Source: Nocardioides sp. BGMRC 2183
GTDB lineage: Bacteria; Actinomycetota; Actinomycetes; Propionibacteriales; Nocardioidaceae
DNA: 64,000 nucleotides
Assembly: GCA_008123405.1 (NCBI GenBank)
Contig: VSSA01000006.1
Location: forward strand, 159,141-223,140
Direction of reading: 5' to 3'
Part shown: one piece after another, positions 46,776 to 54,142 of the stretch
Layout of the letters: every line of letters begins with the position of its first letter
How positions within the stretch are numbered: position 1 is the stretch's first letter
The notes under the pieces: generated by a model
Database searches by the model: none
What the model saw: the letters and a program-made list of their open reading frames with translations, nothing else
What the model was told of the DNA's origin: nothing
Position numbers and translations under genes: made by a program

Positions 46776-47168
46776 ATGTCCGGTTCTCTCCCGCGCCTGC
46801 TGCTGCGGATGGCGCTCGCCGTCCTAGGGGTCGGCCTGGGGGCGGCGATCGGTCTCTGTACGGTCGCAGTGCACGCCACCGGCTGGGGGCTGGTCCTCGG
46901 ACTGGCGGCCACGGTCAGCACGATCGTCGCCCTCGGCGGCGGGTGGTGGCGCCGGTTCGCGTTCGCGGTGGGTTGGTCCGGCGCCGTCCTCGTGCTGTCG
47001 ATGGCGCGGCCCGAGGGCGACTACTGGGTCTCCAGCGACCTGCTCGGCTATCTCCTGCTGATCGCGGTGCCGGCGGTCTTCGTCGGCGGCATGGTCGGTA
47101 TCAGATTCCGCACCGACGCCGCGCATGCCGCGGGCGAGGATTCAGGATCAGGCGGACCGGTTTCCTAG
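46776..47168 (+). CDS. Small membrane protein (DUF6113-like)
   Basis: A 130-residue protein with four hydrophobic segments (LLLRMALAVLGVGLGAAIGL, ATGWGLVLGLAATVSTIVAL, FAFAVGWSGAVLVLSMA, LGYLLLIAVPAVFVGGMVGI). ATG 46776 or GTG 46773 may start it; no ribosome binding site is present. Similar small proteins sit beside mshB in Streptomyces (DUF6113), so the pairing may be functional; the role is unknown. Confidence 0.68.
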   Translation: MSGSLPRLLLRMALAVLGVGLGAAIGLCTVAVHATGWGLVLGLAATVSTIVALGGGWWRRFAFAVGWSGAVLVLSMARPEGDYWVSSDLLGYLLLIAVPAVFVGGMVGIRFRTDAAHAAGEDSGSGGPVS

Positions 47169-47171
47169 GAT
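47166..47171 (+). promoter_or_regulatory. -10 hexamer TAGGAT before the VanW gene
   Basis: TAGGAT overlaps the stop of the upstream gene and is followed by six bases and GTG 47178; probable leaderless message. Confidence 0.5.
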
Positions 47172-47177
47172 GCCGCC

Positions 47178-48995
47178 GTGAGCTTCTGGCAGCAGGACGC
47201 AACCGAGTCCGAACGCGAGCGGCCGGGGGGCCGGCTCGTCGTCGTACTCGTGGTCCTGCTCGCCCTGCTGCTGGGCGGTGCGTACGTCGGCGCCTACGCG
47301 CTCGCCGGCGACAAGGTCCCGCGTGGCACCACGGTCTCCGGCGTCGAGATCGGCGGGATGAGCCGCGACGAAGCGACCGACGCGCTGCGGGAGGAGTTCG
47401 AGCCGCGCACGGAGGAGTCGATCGAGGTGTCGGTCGGCCGCGCCGAGGGCGACCCCGACGACCGCACGGTCACCGTGCAGCCCGCAGATCTCGGCCTGGT
47501 CGTCGACTACGAGGCGACGGTCGACGCGGCCGGCGCCGAGCAGAGTTGGGCACCGTCGCGGCAGTGGGAGTACTTCACCGGCGGCGGTGAGGTCGACGCG
47601 GTCGTCGAGCATGACGAAGCCGCGCTCGAGGAGACGCTGACCGAGCTCTCTGACGGGCTCGGCACCCCGCCGGTCGACGGCGCGGTCACCTTCACCAGCA
47701 GCGGGGTGGAGACCACCGACCCCGTTCCCGGCGAGGCGATCGACGCCGACGCCGCACTTGAGGCGATCCAGGCCGCCTTCCTGGGCGAGGAGGAGACGGC
47801 CGAGCTCACCGTGGTCGAGGCCGAGCCGGAGATCGACGACGCCGACCTCCAGGAGGGACTCGACTCCTTCGCCAATCCGGCGATGAGCGACGCGGTCACC
47901 CTGCGCTTCGGCAAGTCCGAGGTGCGGCTGCAGCCGCGGCAATACGGTCCCGCGCTGTCGATGGTCCCCGAGGACGGCGAGCTGGTCGGCCAGGTCGACC
48001 AGAAGAAGCTCGCCGCTCTGGTCCGCGACGCGACGACGCGCGGTGAGCCGGTGGACGCCACGGTCAAGCTGGTCAACGGCAAGCCGCGGGTGGTGCCGGC
48101 GAAGCCGGGCGTGGAGTTCGAGGCAGACGAGGTGAGCGACGTCTTCCTGAAGGTCGTCGCCGCCCCCCAGGGCAAGCGCTCGGGGAAGGTGAAGGCGACC
48201 GTGGTCGACGCGGACTTCACCACTGCCGACGCCCGCGACCTCGGGATCAAGCGCAAGGTGTCGTCGTTCACGACGTACTACCCGCATGCGGACTACCGCA
48301 ACGTGAACATCGGACGTGCCGCCGAGATCGTCGACGGCACCGTGCTCAAGCCCGGTGAGACCTTCTCGCTCAACGACACCGTGGGGGAGCGGACCGTCGA
48401 GAACGGCTTTACCAGCGGCTACATCATCTCCGACGGCATCCTGAAGCAGGATCTCGGCGGTGGCGTCTCGCAGATGGCCACGACGCTGTTCAACGGGATG
48501 TTCTTCGCCGGACTCGAGGACGTCGAGCACAAGCCGCACTCCTTCTACATCGACCGCTATCCGGTGGGCCGTGAGGCGACCGTGGCGTGGCCGACGGTGG
48601 ACCTGCGGTTCAAGAACGACACGGACTACGGCGTGCTGATCCACGCCAAGGTCACCCCGAGCACCTACTCCTCCCAGGGTGTGGTGCTGGTCGAGATGTA
48701 CTCCACCAAGGTGTGGGACATCGAGTCGCGCACGTCCGATCGCTACAACTACCGGTCGCCGGCCACCCGCACCCTGACCTCCCCCGACTGTGAGGCGCAC
48801 ACCGGGTGGTCCGGCTTCGACGTCGACGTCACCCGGGTCTTCCGCGAGCACGGCGAGGACGGCATCCACCACACGGAGAAGTTCCACACCGCCTACACCG
48901 CCTCGGATTCGGTGGTCTGCGAACAGCCCAAGCCGCCCAACAACGGCAACGGCGGCAACAACGGCGGCAATCGCAACAACAACGGCGACGACTGA
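47178..48995 (+). CDS. VanW family protein with peptidoglycan-binding-like repeats
   Basis: A 605-residue protein: cytoplasmic N terminus, one helix (RLVVVLVVLLALLLGGAYVG), then an extracytoplasmic part. Two PG_binding_4 (YoaR-like) repeats are suggested by VPRGTTVSGVEIGGMSRDEA and the region near residues 230-310; the VanW domain follows at about 370-510 (NVNIGRAAEIVDGTVLKPGE, DLGGGVSQMATTLFNGMFFA, YPVGREATVAWPTVDLRFKN). The tail is Asn/Gly-rich. VanW-type proteins are tied to cell-wall modification, with no proven biochemical activity. Confidence 0.9.
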   Translation: MSFWQQDATESERERPGGRLVVVLVVLLALLLGGAYVGAYALAGDKVPRGTTVSGVEIGGMSRDEATDALREEFEPRTEESIEVSVGRAEGDPDDRTVTVQPADLGLVVDYEATVDAAGAEQSWAPSRQWEYFTGGGEVDAVVEHDEAALEETLTELSDGLGTPPVDGAVTFTSSGVETTDPVPGEAIDADAALEAIQAAFLGEEETAELTVVEAEPEIDDADLQEGLDSFANPAMSDAVTLRFGKSEVRLQPRQYGPALSMVPEDGELVGQVDQKKLAALVRDATTRGEPVDATVKLVNGKPRVVPAKPGVEFEADEVSDVFLKVVAAPQGKRSGKVKATVVDADFTTADARDLGIKRKVSSFTTYYPHADYRNVNIGRAAEIVDGTVLKPGETFSLNDTVGERTVENGFTSGYIISDGILKQDLGGGVSQMATTLFNGMFFAGLEDVEHKPHSFYIDRYPVGREATVAWPTVDLRFKNDTDYGVLIHAKVTPSTYSSQGVVLVEMYSTKVWDIESRTSDRYNYRSPATRTLTSPDCEAHTGWSGFDVDVTRVFREHGEDGIHHTEKFHTAYTASDSVVCEQPKPPNNGNGGNNGGNRNNNGDD

Positions 48996-49008
48996 CCGGA
49001 CGGGGTGT

Positions 49009-49026
49009 GCGTGACCGCGGTCACGC
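49009..49026. promoter_or_regulatory. Perfect 18-bp palindrome between VanW and lipase genes
   Basis: GCGTGACCGCGGTCACGC is fully self-complementary. It lies 14 bases after the VanW stop and 18 before the lipase ATG. It could be a short terminator stem or, since it has no loop, an operator for a dimeric regulator of the lipase. Confidence 0.55.
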
Positions 49027-49044
49027 TCGCCCGTTGGGCAGAGC

Positions 49045-49878
49045 ATGCGTGCCCTGACCCTGCTCATCGTCTCGACCCTCGCCGCGTTCGCGCTGGCTGC
49101 CCCTGCGTCAGCGGGTGAGACCGTGCTCCCGGACCTCCCGACCGCCCCCGAGGGCGATGTCGCGGGCGTCAACGACTGGGAGTGCGCGCCGACCGCGAAA
49201 CGGCCCACCCCTGTGGTCCTGGTGCACGGCACGTTCGGCGACCGCCGGCACCTGCTGGAGCCGTTGTCGAAGGCGCTGCTGGCCAAGGGTTTCTGCGCCT
49301 TCTCCCTCGACTACGGCAACCGCGGCACGGACGACGTGGTCGCCTCGGCCCGCCAGCTCAAGCGGTACGTCGCCCGCGTGCGTCGTACCACCGGGGCGGC
49401 GAAGGTCTCCCTGGTCGGCCACTCCCAGGGCGGGATGATGCCGCGCTACTACCTGAAGTTCCTCGGCGGCACCCGCCACGTCGACGACCTGGTCGGCATC
49501 GCGCCGTCCAACCACGGCACCGGCCTGCTCGCGCCGACCCAGGCGCTCACCGACCAGCTGATCGGACTGATCTGCGTCTCCTGCCAGCAGCAGACCACCG
49601 GATCGGCGTTCCTGAAGCGGCTCAACGCCGGGGACGAGACGCCCGGACGGGTCAGCTACACCCAGATCACCACCCGGTACGACGAGGTTGTCGTCCCGCA
49701 CACCTCCGGCTACCTGAAGGCCGGCCCACGCACCACCAACGTGACGATCCAGGACAAGTGCCCCGCGGCGTTCTCCGAGCACCTGCTGATCCCGACCGAC
49801 AAGGTGACGATCGCGCTCACCCTGAACGCGTTGACCCGGCGCGGCCCGGCCGCGAAGGGGTTCCAACCGGCCTGCTGA
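49045..49878 (+). CDS. Secreted lipase/esterase (EstA-like alpha/beta hydrolase)
   Basis: A 277-residue protein with a signal peptide (RALTLLIVSTLAAFALAAPA then SAGE). Lipase motifs: TPVVLVHGTFGDRRHLLEPL (oxyanion HG), the nucleophile elbow VSLVGHSQGGMMPRYYLKFL, acid in TTRYDEVVVPHTSGYL and His in FSEHLLIPTD. The cysteines in DWECAPT, GFCAFS, ICVSCQQ, DKCPAA and QPAC allow disulfides. A decayed copy of its 3' end lies at 51265-51496. Confidence 0.9.
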   Translation: MRALTLLIVSTLAAFALAAPASAGETVLPDLPTAPEGDVAGVNDWECAPTAKRPTPVVLVHGTFGDRRHLLEPLSKALLAKGFCAFSLDYGNRGTDDVVASARQLKRYVARVRRTTGAAKVSLVGHSQGGMMPRYYLKFLGGTRHVDDLVGIAPSNHGTGLLAPTQALTDQLIGLICVSCQQQTTGSAFLKRLNAGDETPGRVSYTQITTRYDEVVVPHTSGYLKAGPRTTNVTIQDKCPAAFSEHLLIPTDKVTIALTLNALTRRGPAAKGFQPAC

Positions 49879-50011
49879 GACGCGGCTCGGTCGGTCGCCC
49901 GGGCCTCGACGCCCCGCGTCTTGTCGATGCGCGTGACAAGTTCTGCATTTGATCCCGCCGTAGTTTGCAATGTTGATGGACGGGCAGCGCGGTCGTGCCG
50001 ATGATCTACCC

Positions 50012-50635
50012 ATGAAACTCGGACCTCGTTCAACCGCCCCAACTCTCCGCGCCACCGTGCGCCTGCTCGCGATCCTGGTGGCGGCGCTCAGCCTGGTGTT
50101 GACCGGCTTCGTAGCCGGTCCGGCCGTGGCTGGGGACGACAAGGGGCTTGGGCCGTCGACGAGTGATCCGTCGGGGGATGCAACCGACTACGCTGCCGCT
50201 GCTGGCGACGCCTGGGTGAAGCGCATGCATCCGACCGCCAACAACGAACGCGTCGACCTGCGCGAGGCCAGGATCGACAAGGTCTGGGACATGCACAAGG
50301 TCAACTTCACGGCACTGGCTCGCGTTGTCGAATGGGCGCGCAGTCCGCGACTTGGAACCTCTCGTCACGGCATCGACAGAGGTGTCTACAAGTACCGGAT
50401 CTACGAGTACATCTGGAACGACGGCGAACTGGAGAAGACCGGACGGTGGGTCGTGATCAAGTTCTTCATCGAGTGGGGTGACGGCATGGCTGACCGTGGG
50501 TGGCTCGTCACCGCCTACCCCACCTGGACACACTCGGGGAAACCGCCGAAGGACGCGAAAGGCAAGACGTACTGCCCCGAGTGGCTCGCATCGTCCGCGG
50601 TGATGGGACCGATCAACCATGACCGATTCGTGTAG
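50012..50635 (+). CDS. Secreted protein, candidate toxin of a toxin-immunity pair
   Basis: A 207-residue protein from ATG 50012. A signal peptide (TVRLLAILVAALSLVLTGFV then AGPAVAGDD) and a low-complexity linker are followed by a compact domain of about 130 residues: AWVKRMHPTANNERVDLREA, DKVWDMHKVNFTALARVVEW, HGIDRGVYKYRIYEYIWNDG, TGRWVVIKFFIEWGDGMADR and GWLVTAYPTW. The basic, aromatic, strand-rich C-terminal domain ending in TAYP resembles secreted nuclease toxin domains of the BECR type in general shape, but I recognise no family. Its downstream neighbours are small acidic cytosolic paralogues, as expected for immunity proteins. Confidence 0.65.
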   Translation: MKLGPRSTAPTLRATVRLLAILVAALSLVLTGFVAGPAVAGDDKGLGPSTSDPSGDATDYAAAAGDAWVKRMHPTANNERVDLREARIDKVWDMHKVNFTALARVVEWARSPRLGTSRHGIDRGVYKYRIYEYIWNDGELEKTGRWVVIKFFIEWGDGMADRGWLVTAYPTWTHSGKPPKDAKGKTYCPEWLASSAVMGPINHDRFV

Positions 50636-50685
50636 CAAGCTGATTGCACCGTGCTGTATCAGGATGGACCAGAGGAGGCGCCTGT

Positions 50686-51219
50686 ATGGTCAGCGGTTCG
50701 TTTGAGCACATCACCTTGACGTACGACGATTGGTTGGTGTGGGACGGGGCTTATGGACCGGTCCGGGTGGGTGGCGACTTCGTCGCGTCGGTGGAGTTCA
50801 TCCAGCAGTCGTCGCTCTTACCTGTCGCGGCCGCGGCGCAGCCGCACCTCGAGCACATCAGCGAGAGCCGGTATCTCGCCACGGCGCGTGTGCTCGATAC
50901 CGAGGGAGCCGTGGTTCTCGACCTCGGTGCACTCCGGGCATTGCGTTGGGTACGCCCGGGGGAGACCCCCGGTGATTTCGAGACGGGAATGCTGGCCAGG
51001 TTTGAACTCTTCCTCGGCCTCAACCCGTGGGACAACACGCCGGAGACGAATCGGGCAGCCGAGCTCTACGGCACCGACCACCGGTGGCACGTCCATCGGA
51101 TCGTGCTCAAAACAGTCGGACAGGATGGCGAGCGGGAGATCGACAGCGCCGATACCGACACCGTCGATAGCGACAGCGAGGAGTACTGCTTGCTCGAGTG
51201 CACGGTGGTCGACGACTGA
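50686..51219 (+). CDS. Acidic cytosolic protein, candidate immunity protein (copy 1)
   Basis: A 177-residue protein with no signal peptide or helix. ATG 50686 follows AGAGGAGG. Features: LTYDDWLVWDGAYGPVRVGG, QPHLEHISESRYLATARVLD, GALRALRWVRPGETPGDFET, TPETNRAAELYGTDHRWHVH and the acidic end DSDSEEYCLLECTVVDD. Same length as the gene at 51595 and about 70 percent identical by eye. It starts 50 bases after the secreted protein. No known family recognised. Confidence 0.72.
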   Translation: MVSGSFEHITLTYDDWLVWDGAYGPVRVGGDFVASVEFIQQSSLLPVAAAAQPHLEHISESRYLATARVLDTEGAVVLDLGALRALRWVRPGETPGDFETGMLARFELFLGLNPWDNTPETNRAAELYGTDHRWHVHRIVLKTVGQDGEREIDSADTDTVDSDSEEYCLLECTVVDD

Positions 51220-51264
51220 CGGTCGCCTTGTCACGTGAGGGATTTCGATCGACAAGGTGTCGCG

Positions 51265-51549
51265 CGACTGGGGCGCTGGACCGAGAGTGGGCGGCGCCGG
51301 TGATCTACCCCAGACCAAGCTGGCCCGAAGGTGCCAGGGTGGTAGCGGGTCGGCCGCGCCCGTCACGCGACGAGAATGCGCTGCGGCGTTGTCCGAGCAC
51401 CTGCTGATCCCGACGGACAAGGTCAGCATCGCACTCACCTGAACGCGTTGACCCGACGCGGCCCAGCCGCGAAGGAGTTCCAACCTGCCCGGTGAACGAG
51501 GCGATGGTGTGGTGATGGGTCCGGTCAACCATGACCGTTTAGTTTCGTA
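51265..51549 (+). pseudogene. Remnant of a duplicated lipase 3' end fused to the tail of the toxin-like gene
   Basis: This covers the 375-base gap between the two paralogues. 51381-51496 matches 49763-49878, the last 116 bases of the lipase gene, but a missing C near 51439 breaks the frame. Weaker similarity (GATCTAC-CCCAGACC) runs back to about 51265. 51511-51549 matches the last bases of the toxin-like gene (ATGGGTCCGGTCAACCATGA against ATGGGACCGATCAACCATGA). The unit lipase-toxin-immunity was therefore copied in tandem and then lost most of the lipase and toxin parts. Confidence 0.82.
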
Positions 51550-51594
51550 GAGCGCTGCAGCCGAGCTGCATCAGGACTGACTTGAGGTGGCCAG

Positions 51595-52128
51595 ATGGGT
51601 AGCGGTGCGACTGAGTCTGTCGTTCTGATGTATGAGGAGTGGATGGTCTGGGGCCTGGAATACGGCCCGGTCCGGGTCGGTGGCGACTTCGTTGCGTCGG
51701 TGGAGTTCGTGCAGCGATCGGCACTCAGGCCAGCCGCTCCGGGTGCACAGCCGCACCTCGAGCACATCAGTGAAAGCCGATACCTCGCCACGGCGCGCGT
51801 CCTCGACACCGCTGGCGCCGTGGTCCTTGACCTCGGCACATTCCGGGCGTTGCGCTGGGTTCGGCCGGGTGAGACTGCCGGTGACTTCGAGACGGGCATG
51901 ATGGCCACGTTCGAGGTCGTCCTCGCCCTCAACGCGTGGGCCGACACGCCAGAGACGAACCGGGCAGCCCAGCTCTACGGGACCGACCACCGATGGCGCG
52001 TCCATCGGATCGTGCTCAAGACCATTGACACCGGCGAAGAGCAGGAGCTCGAGGAGGCCGACATCGACACGGTCGACAGCGACGATCAGAAGTACTGTCT
52101 GCTCGAGTGCACGGTGGTCGACGACTGA
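51595..52128 (+). CDS. Acidic cytosolic protein, candidate orphan immunity protein (copy 2)
   Basis: A 177-residue paralogue of the protein at 50686. Shared blocks: EYGPVRVGGDFVASVEF, QPHLEHISESRYLATARVLD, RALRWVRPGET-GDFETGM, DTPETNRAAQLYGTDHRW and CLLECTVVDD. Differences cluster at residues 1-22, 104-113 and 143-163, as in immunity proteins that diverge at the toxin interface. Its toxin partner is reduced to the remnant at 51511-51549. ATG follows TTGAGGTGG. A hairpin terminator ends the unit. Confidence 0.72.
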   Translation: MGSGATESVVLMYEEWMVWGLEYGPVRVGGDFVASVEFVQRSALRPAAPGAQPHLEHISESRYLATARVLDTAGAVVLDLGTFRALRWVRPGETAGDFETGMMATFEVVLALNAWADTPETNRAAQLYGTDHRWRVHRIVLKTIDTGEEQELEEADIDTVDSDDQKYCLLECTVVDD

Positions 52129-52140
52129 CGCAGCGCGGCG

Positions 52141-52189
52141 CTTGTGCCGTCGTTCGGTGGCAGATAGTGCCAGTGAACGACGGCACAAG
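52141..52189 (+). terminator. Long perfect hairpin after the immunity-like gene
   Basis: CTTGTGCCGTCGTTC pairs fully with GAACGACGGCACAAG; inside, TGGCAGATAGTGCCA can form a second small stem. The 49-base structure starts 13 bases after the stop of the gene at 51595. It probably terminates the toxin-immunity unit; the arm-in-arm symmetry is more than a simple terminator needs. Confidence 0.75.
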
Positions 52190-52290
52190 GACTATCCCGG
52201 ACGTGTCCGCTGGGCAGGACATCTGCGCACAGCTCCCGGCATTGGCTCTACGGTGAAACAAGTTCTATTCCGGGAGAGTCAGGGAGAGAG

Positions 52291-52755
52291 ATGACTGCCA
52301 CCCCCGCCGTCGACGGCTGGTTCACCACCGATCAGGAGCCCGCGCTCCTCGCCTCCCGGTGCACCGAGTGCGCCAACCTGGTCTTCCCGCCGGTCTCCGA
52401 GGATGCGGCGAGCTTCTGCCGCAACCCGGACTGCTCGGGCACCGAGAACGAGACGGTGCCCCTCTCGCGCCGCGGGGTGGTGTGGTCCTACACGGATGCG
52501 CAGTATCAGCCGCCGGCGCCGTTCGTGCCGACGACCGACCCGTTCGTGCCGTTCGCGCTGGCCGCCGTCGAGCTGCCCGAGGGTTTGGTGGTGCTCGGTC
52601 AGGTCGCCGATGGGTTCGGGGTGGCCGACCTGAAGGTCGGCGACCCGGTCGAACTGGTCGTGGAGACGCTGAACACCGACGATGCCGGCGAGCGCACCAT
52701 CTGGCGCTGGAAGCCGGTTTCGAGCGCGAATGGCAAGAAGGGCGAGGAGGCCTGA
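52291..52755 (+). CDS. OB-fold zinc-ribbon protein (DUF35 family), thiolase partner
   Basis: A 154-residue protein. The N-terminal zinc ribbon has CTECANLVFPP and FCRNPDCSG; an OB fold follows (RRGVVWSYTDAQYQPPAPFV, PFALAAVELPEGLVVLGQVA). DUF35 proteins form complexes with thiolase-like proteins in acyl-CoA and sterol side-chain metabolism. It overlaps the thiolase gene by one base. Confidence 0.9.
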   Translation: MTATPAVDGWFTTDQEPALLASRCTECANLVFPPVSEDAASFCRNPDCSGTENETVPLSRRGVVWSYTDAQYQPPAPFVPTTDPFVPFALAAVELPEGLVVLGQVADGFGVADLKVGDPVELVVETLNTDDAGERTIWRWKPVSSANGKKGEEA

Positions 52756-53960
52756 TGAGCAACGCGATCGCCGTGGCCGGCGCGGGGATGCACCCGTGGG
52801 GCAAGTGGGGCCGCAACTTCATCGAGTACGGCGTCCACGCGGCCCGCGCCGCGCTGAGCGACGCCGGGATCGCGTGGAACGACGTCGACTTCGTGGTCGG
52901 CGGCGAGACCGTCCGCAACGGCTATGCGGGCTATGTCGCGGGCTCGACCTTCGCCCAAGCGCTGGGGTGGAACGGCGCGCGGATCGCGACGTCGTACGCG
53001 GCGTGTGCGACGGGCGCGCAGGCGATCGACACCGCACGGACCCGGATCCTGGCGGGGTTGAGCGAGGTCGCGCTGGTCGTCGGGGCGGACACCACCCCGA
53101 AGGGCTTCCTGGCCCCGAACGCCGGTGAGCGGTGGGACGATCCGGACTGGCTGCGGTTCCGACTGCTGGGGATGACGAACCCGGCGTACTTCGCGCTCTA
53201 TGCGCGGCGTCGGATGGACCTCTACGGCGCGACCAGCGAGGACTTTGCGCAGGTCAAGGTGAAGAACGCCCGGCACGGGTTGGAGAACCCGAACGCGCGG
53301 TTCCGCAAGGAAGCCTCGGTCGAGGACGTGCTGGCCTCGCCGGTGGTCTCCGACCCGCTGCACCTGCTGGACATCTGCGCGACCTCCGACGGTGCGGCCG
53401 CGGTGGTGCTGACCAGCCTGGACTACGCCAAGCGTCACGGACTGGGCAGCGCTGGTCAGGGTGGCCCGGTGCGGGTGGAGGCGGTCTCGACGGTCACGCC
53501 GACGTTCCCGAACACCGTGATCGACATGCCGCTGCTCGCCACGGACTGCTCGGCGGTGACCGGGACTCCCGAGCACACGTTCAAGGAGTCGCTGGCCCGG
53601 GCGGCGTACGACGAGGCCGGCATCGGTCCGGAGGACGTGGACGTGGCCGAGGTGTACGACCTCTCCACCGCGCTCGAGCTGGACTGGATCGAGGACCTCG
53701 GGCTGTGCGGGCGCGGCGAGGCCGAGGCGCTGCTGCGCGCCGGAGACACCACGATCGGAGGCCGGATCCCGGTCAACCCCTCAGGTGGGCTGGCCTGCTT
53801 CGGCGAGGCCGTCCCCGCCCAGGCGATCGCCCAGGTCTGCGAGCTGACCTGGCAACTGCGCGGGCAGGCGACCGGTCGTCAGGTCGAGGACGCACGAGTC
53901 GGCATCACCGCCAACCAGGGACTATTCGGGCACGGTTCGGCGGTCATCCTGGCCCGCTGA
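52755..53960 (+). CDS. Thiolase-like acetyl-CoA acetyltransferase / lipid-transfer family protein
   Basis: A 401-residue thiolase-fold protein: VAGAGMHPWGKWGRNFIEYG, RIATSYAACATGAQAIDTAR (the active-site Cys region), DICATSDGAAAVVLTSLDYA, VAEVYDLSTALELDWIEDLG, IPVNPSGGLACFGEAVPAQA (His replaced, as in SCP2-like thiolases). With its DUF35 partner it resembles pairs that act in retro-aldol or thiolytic cleavage of sterol or acyl side chains. Its TGA stop touches the palindromic element at 53960. Confidence 0.9.
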   Translation: MSNAIAVAGAGMHPWGKWGRNFIEYGVHAARAALSDAGIAWNDVDFVVGGETVRNGYAGYVAGSTFAQALGWNGARIATSYAACATGAQAIDTARTRILAGLSEVALVVGADTTPKGFLAPNAGERWDDPDWLRFRLLGMTNPAYFALYARRRMDLYGATSEDFAQVKVKNARHGLENPNARFRKEASVEDVLASPVVSDPLHLLDICATSDGAAAVVLTSLDYAKRHGLGSAGQGGPVRVEAVSTVTPTFPNTVIDMPLLATDCSAVTGTPEHTFKESLARAAYDEAGIGPEDVDVAEVYDLSTALELDWIEDLGLCGRGEAEALLRAGDTTIGGRIPVNPSGGLACFGEAVPAQAIAQVCELTWQLRGQATGRQVEDARVGITANQGLFGHGSAVILAR

Positions 53961-54120
53961 GCCTCGATCCGTGGATGGGCGCCGTCGCGAGCGGCGCCGC
54001 AGGGGTGTGATCGCAAGGCGCGGACGCGAAGGCAGTCTGGTTGCACTGGTGAGCGGCTGCAACGCTGCGAGCGCGCCGCTGCGGGGCCGCGCAGTAGGTG
54101 GCCATCCACGGATCGAGGCT
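53960..54120 (-). repeat. Palindromic element B, 161 bp, MITE-like, same family as 43642-43807
   Basis: The ends AGCCTCGATCCGTGGATGG (53960-53978) and CCATCCACGGATCGAGGCT (54102-54120) are perfect inverted repeats. The reverse complement aligns with element A through CCTACTGCGCGG, the central block (GCGTTG--GCCGCTC---GTGC then CCAG--TGCC-TCGCGTCC-CGCCTTGC) and CGCTCGCGACG-CGCC, while the outer arms are unrelated to A's but complementary to each other. It lies directly behind the thiolase stop and before the stop of the convergent DUF1206 gene. Confidence 0.82.
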
Positions 54121-54142
54121 AAGCAGGTCCTAGACGAGCGTG

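Noticed and set aside
51198-51442. Small open frames between the two immunity-like genes
   Set aside because: They lie in the decayed lipase copy and do not follow its frame.
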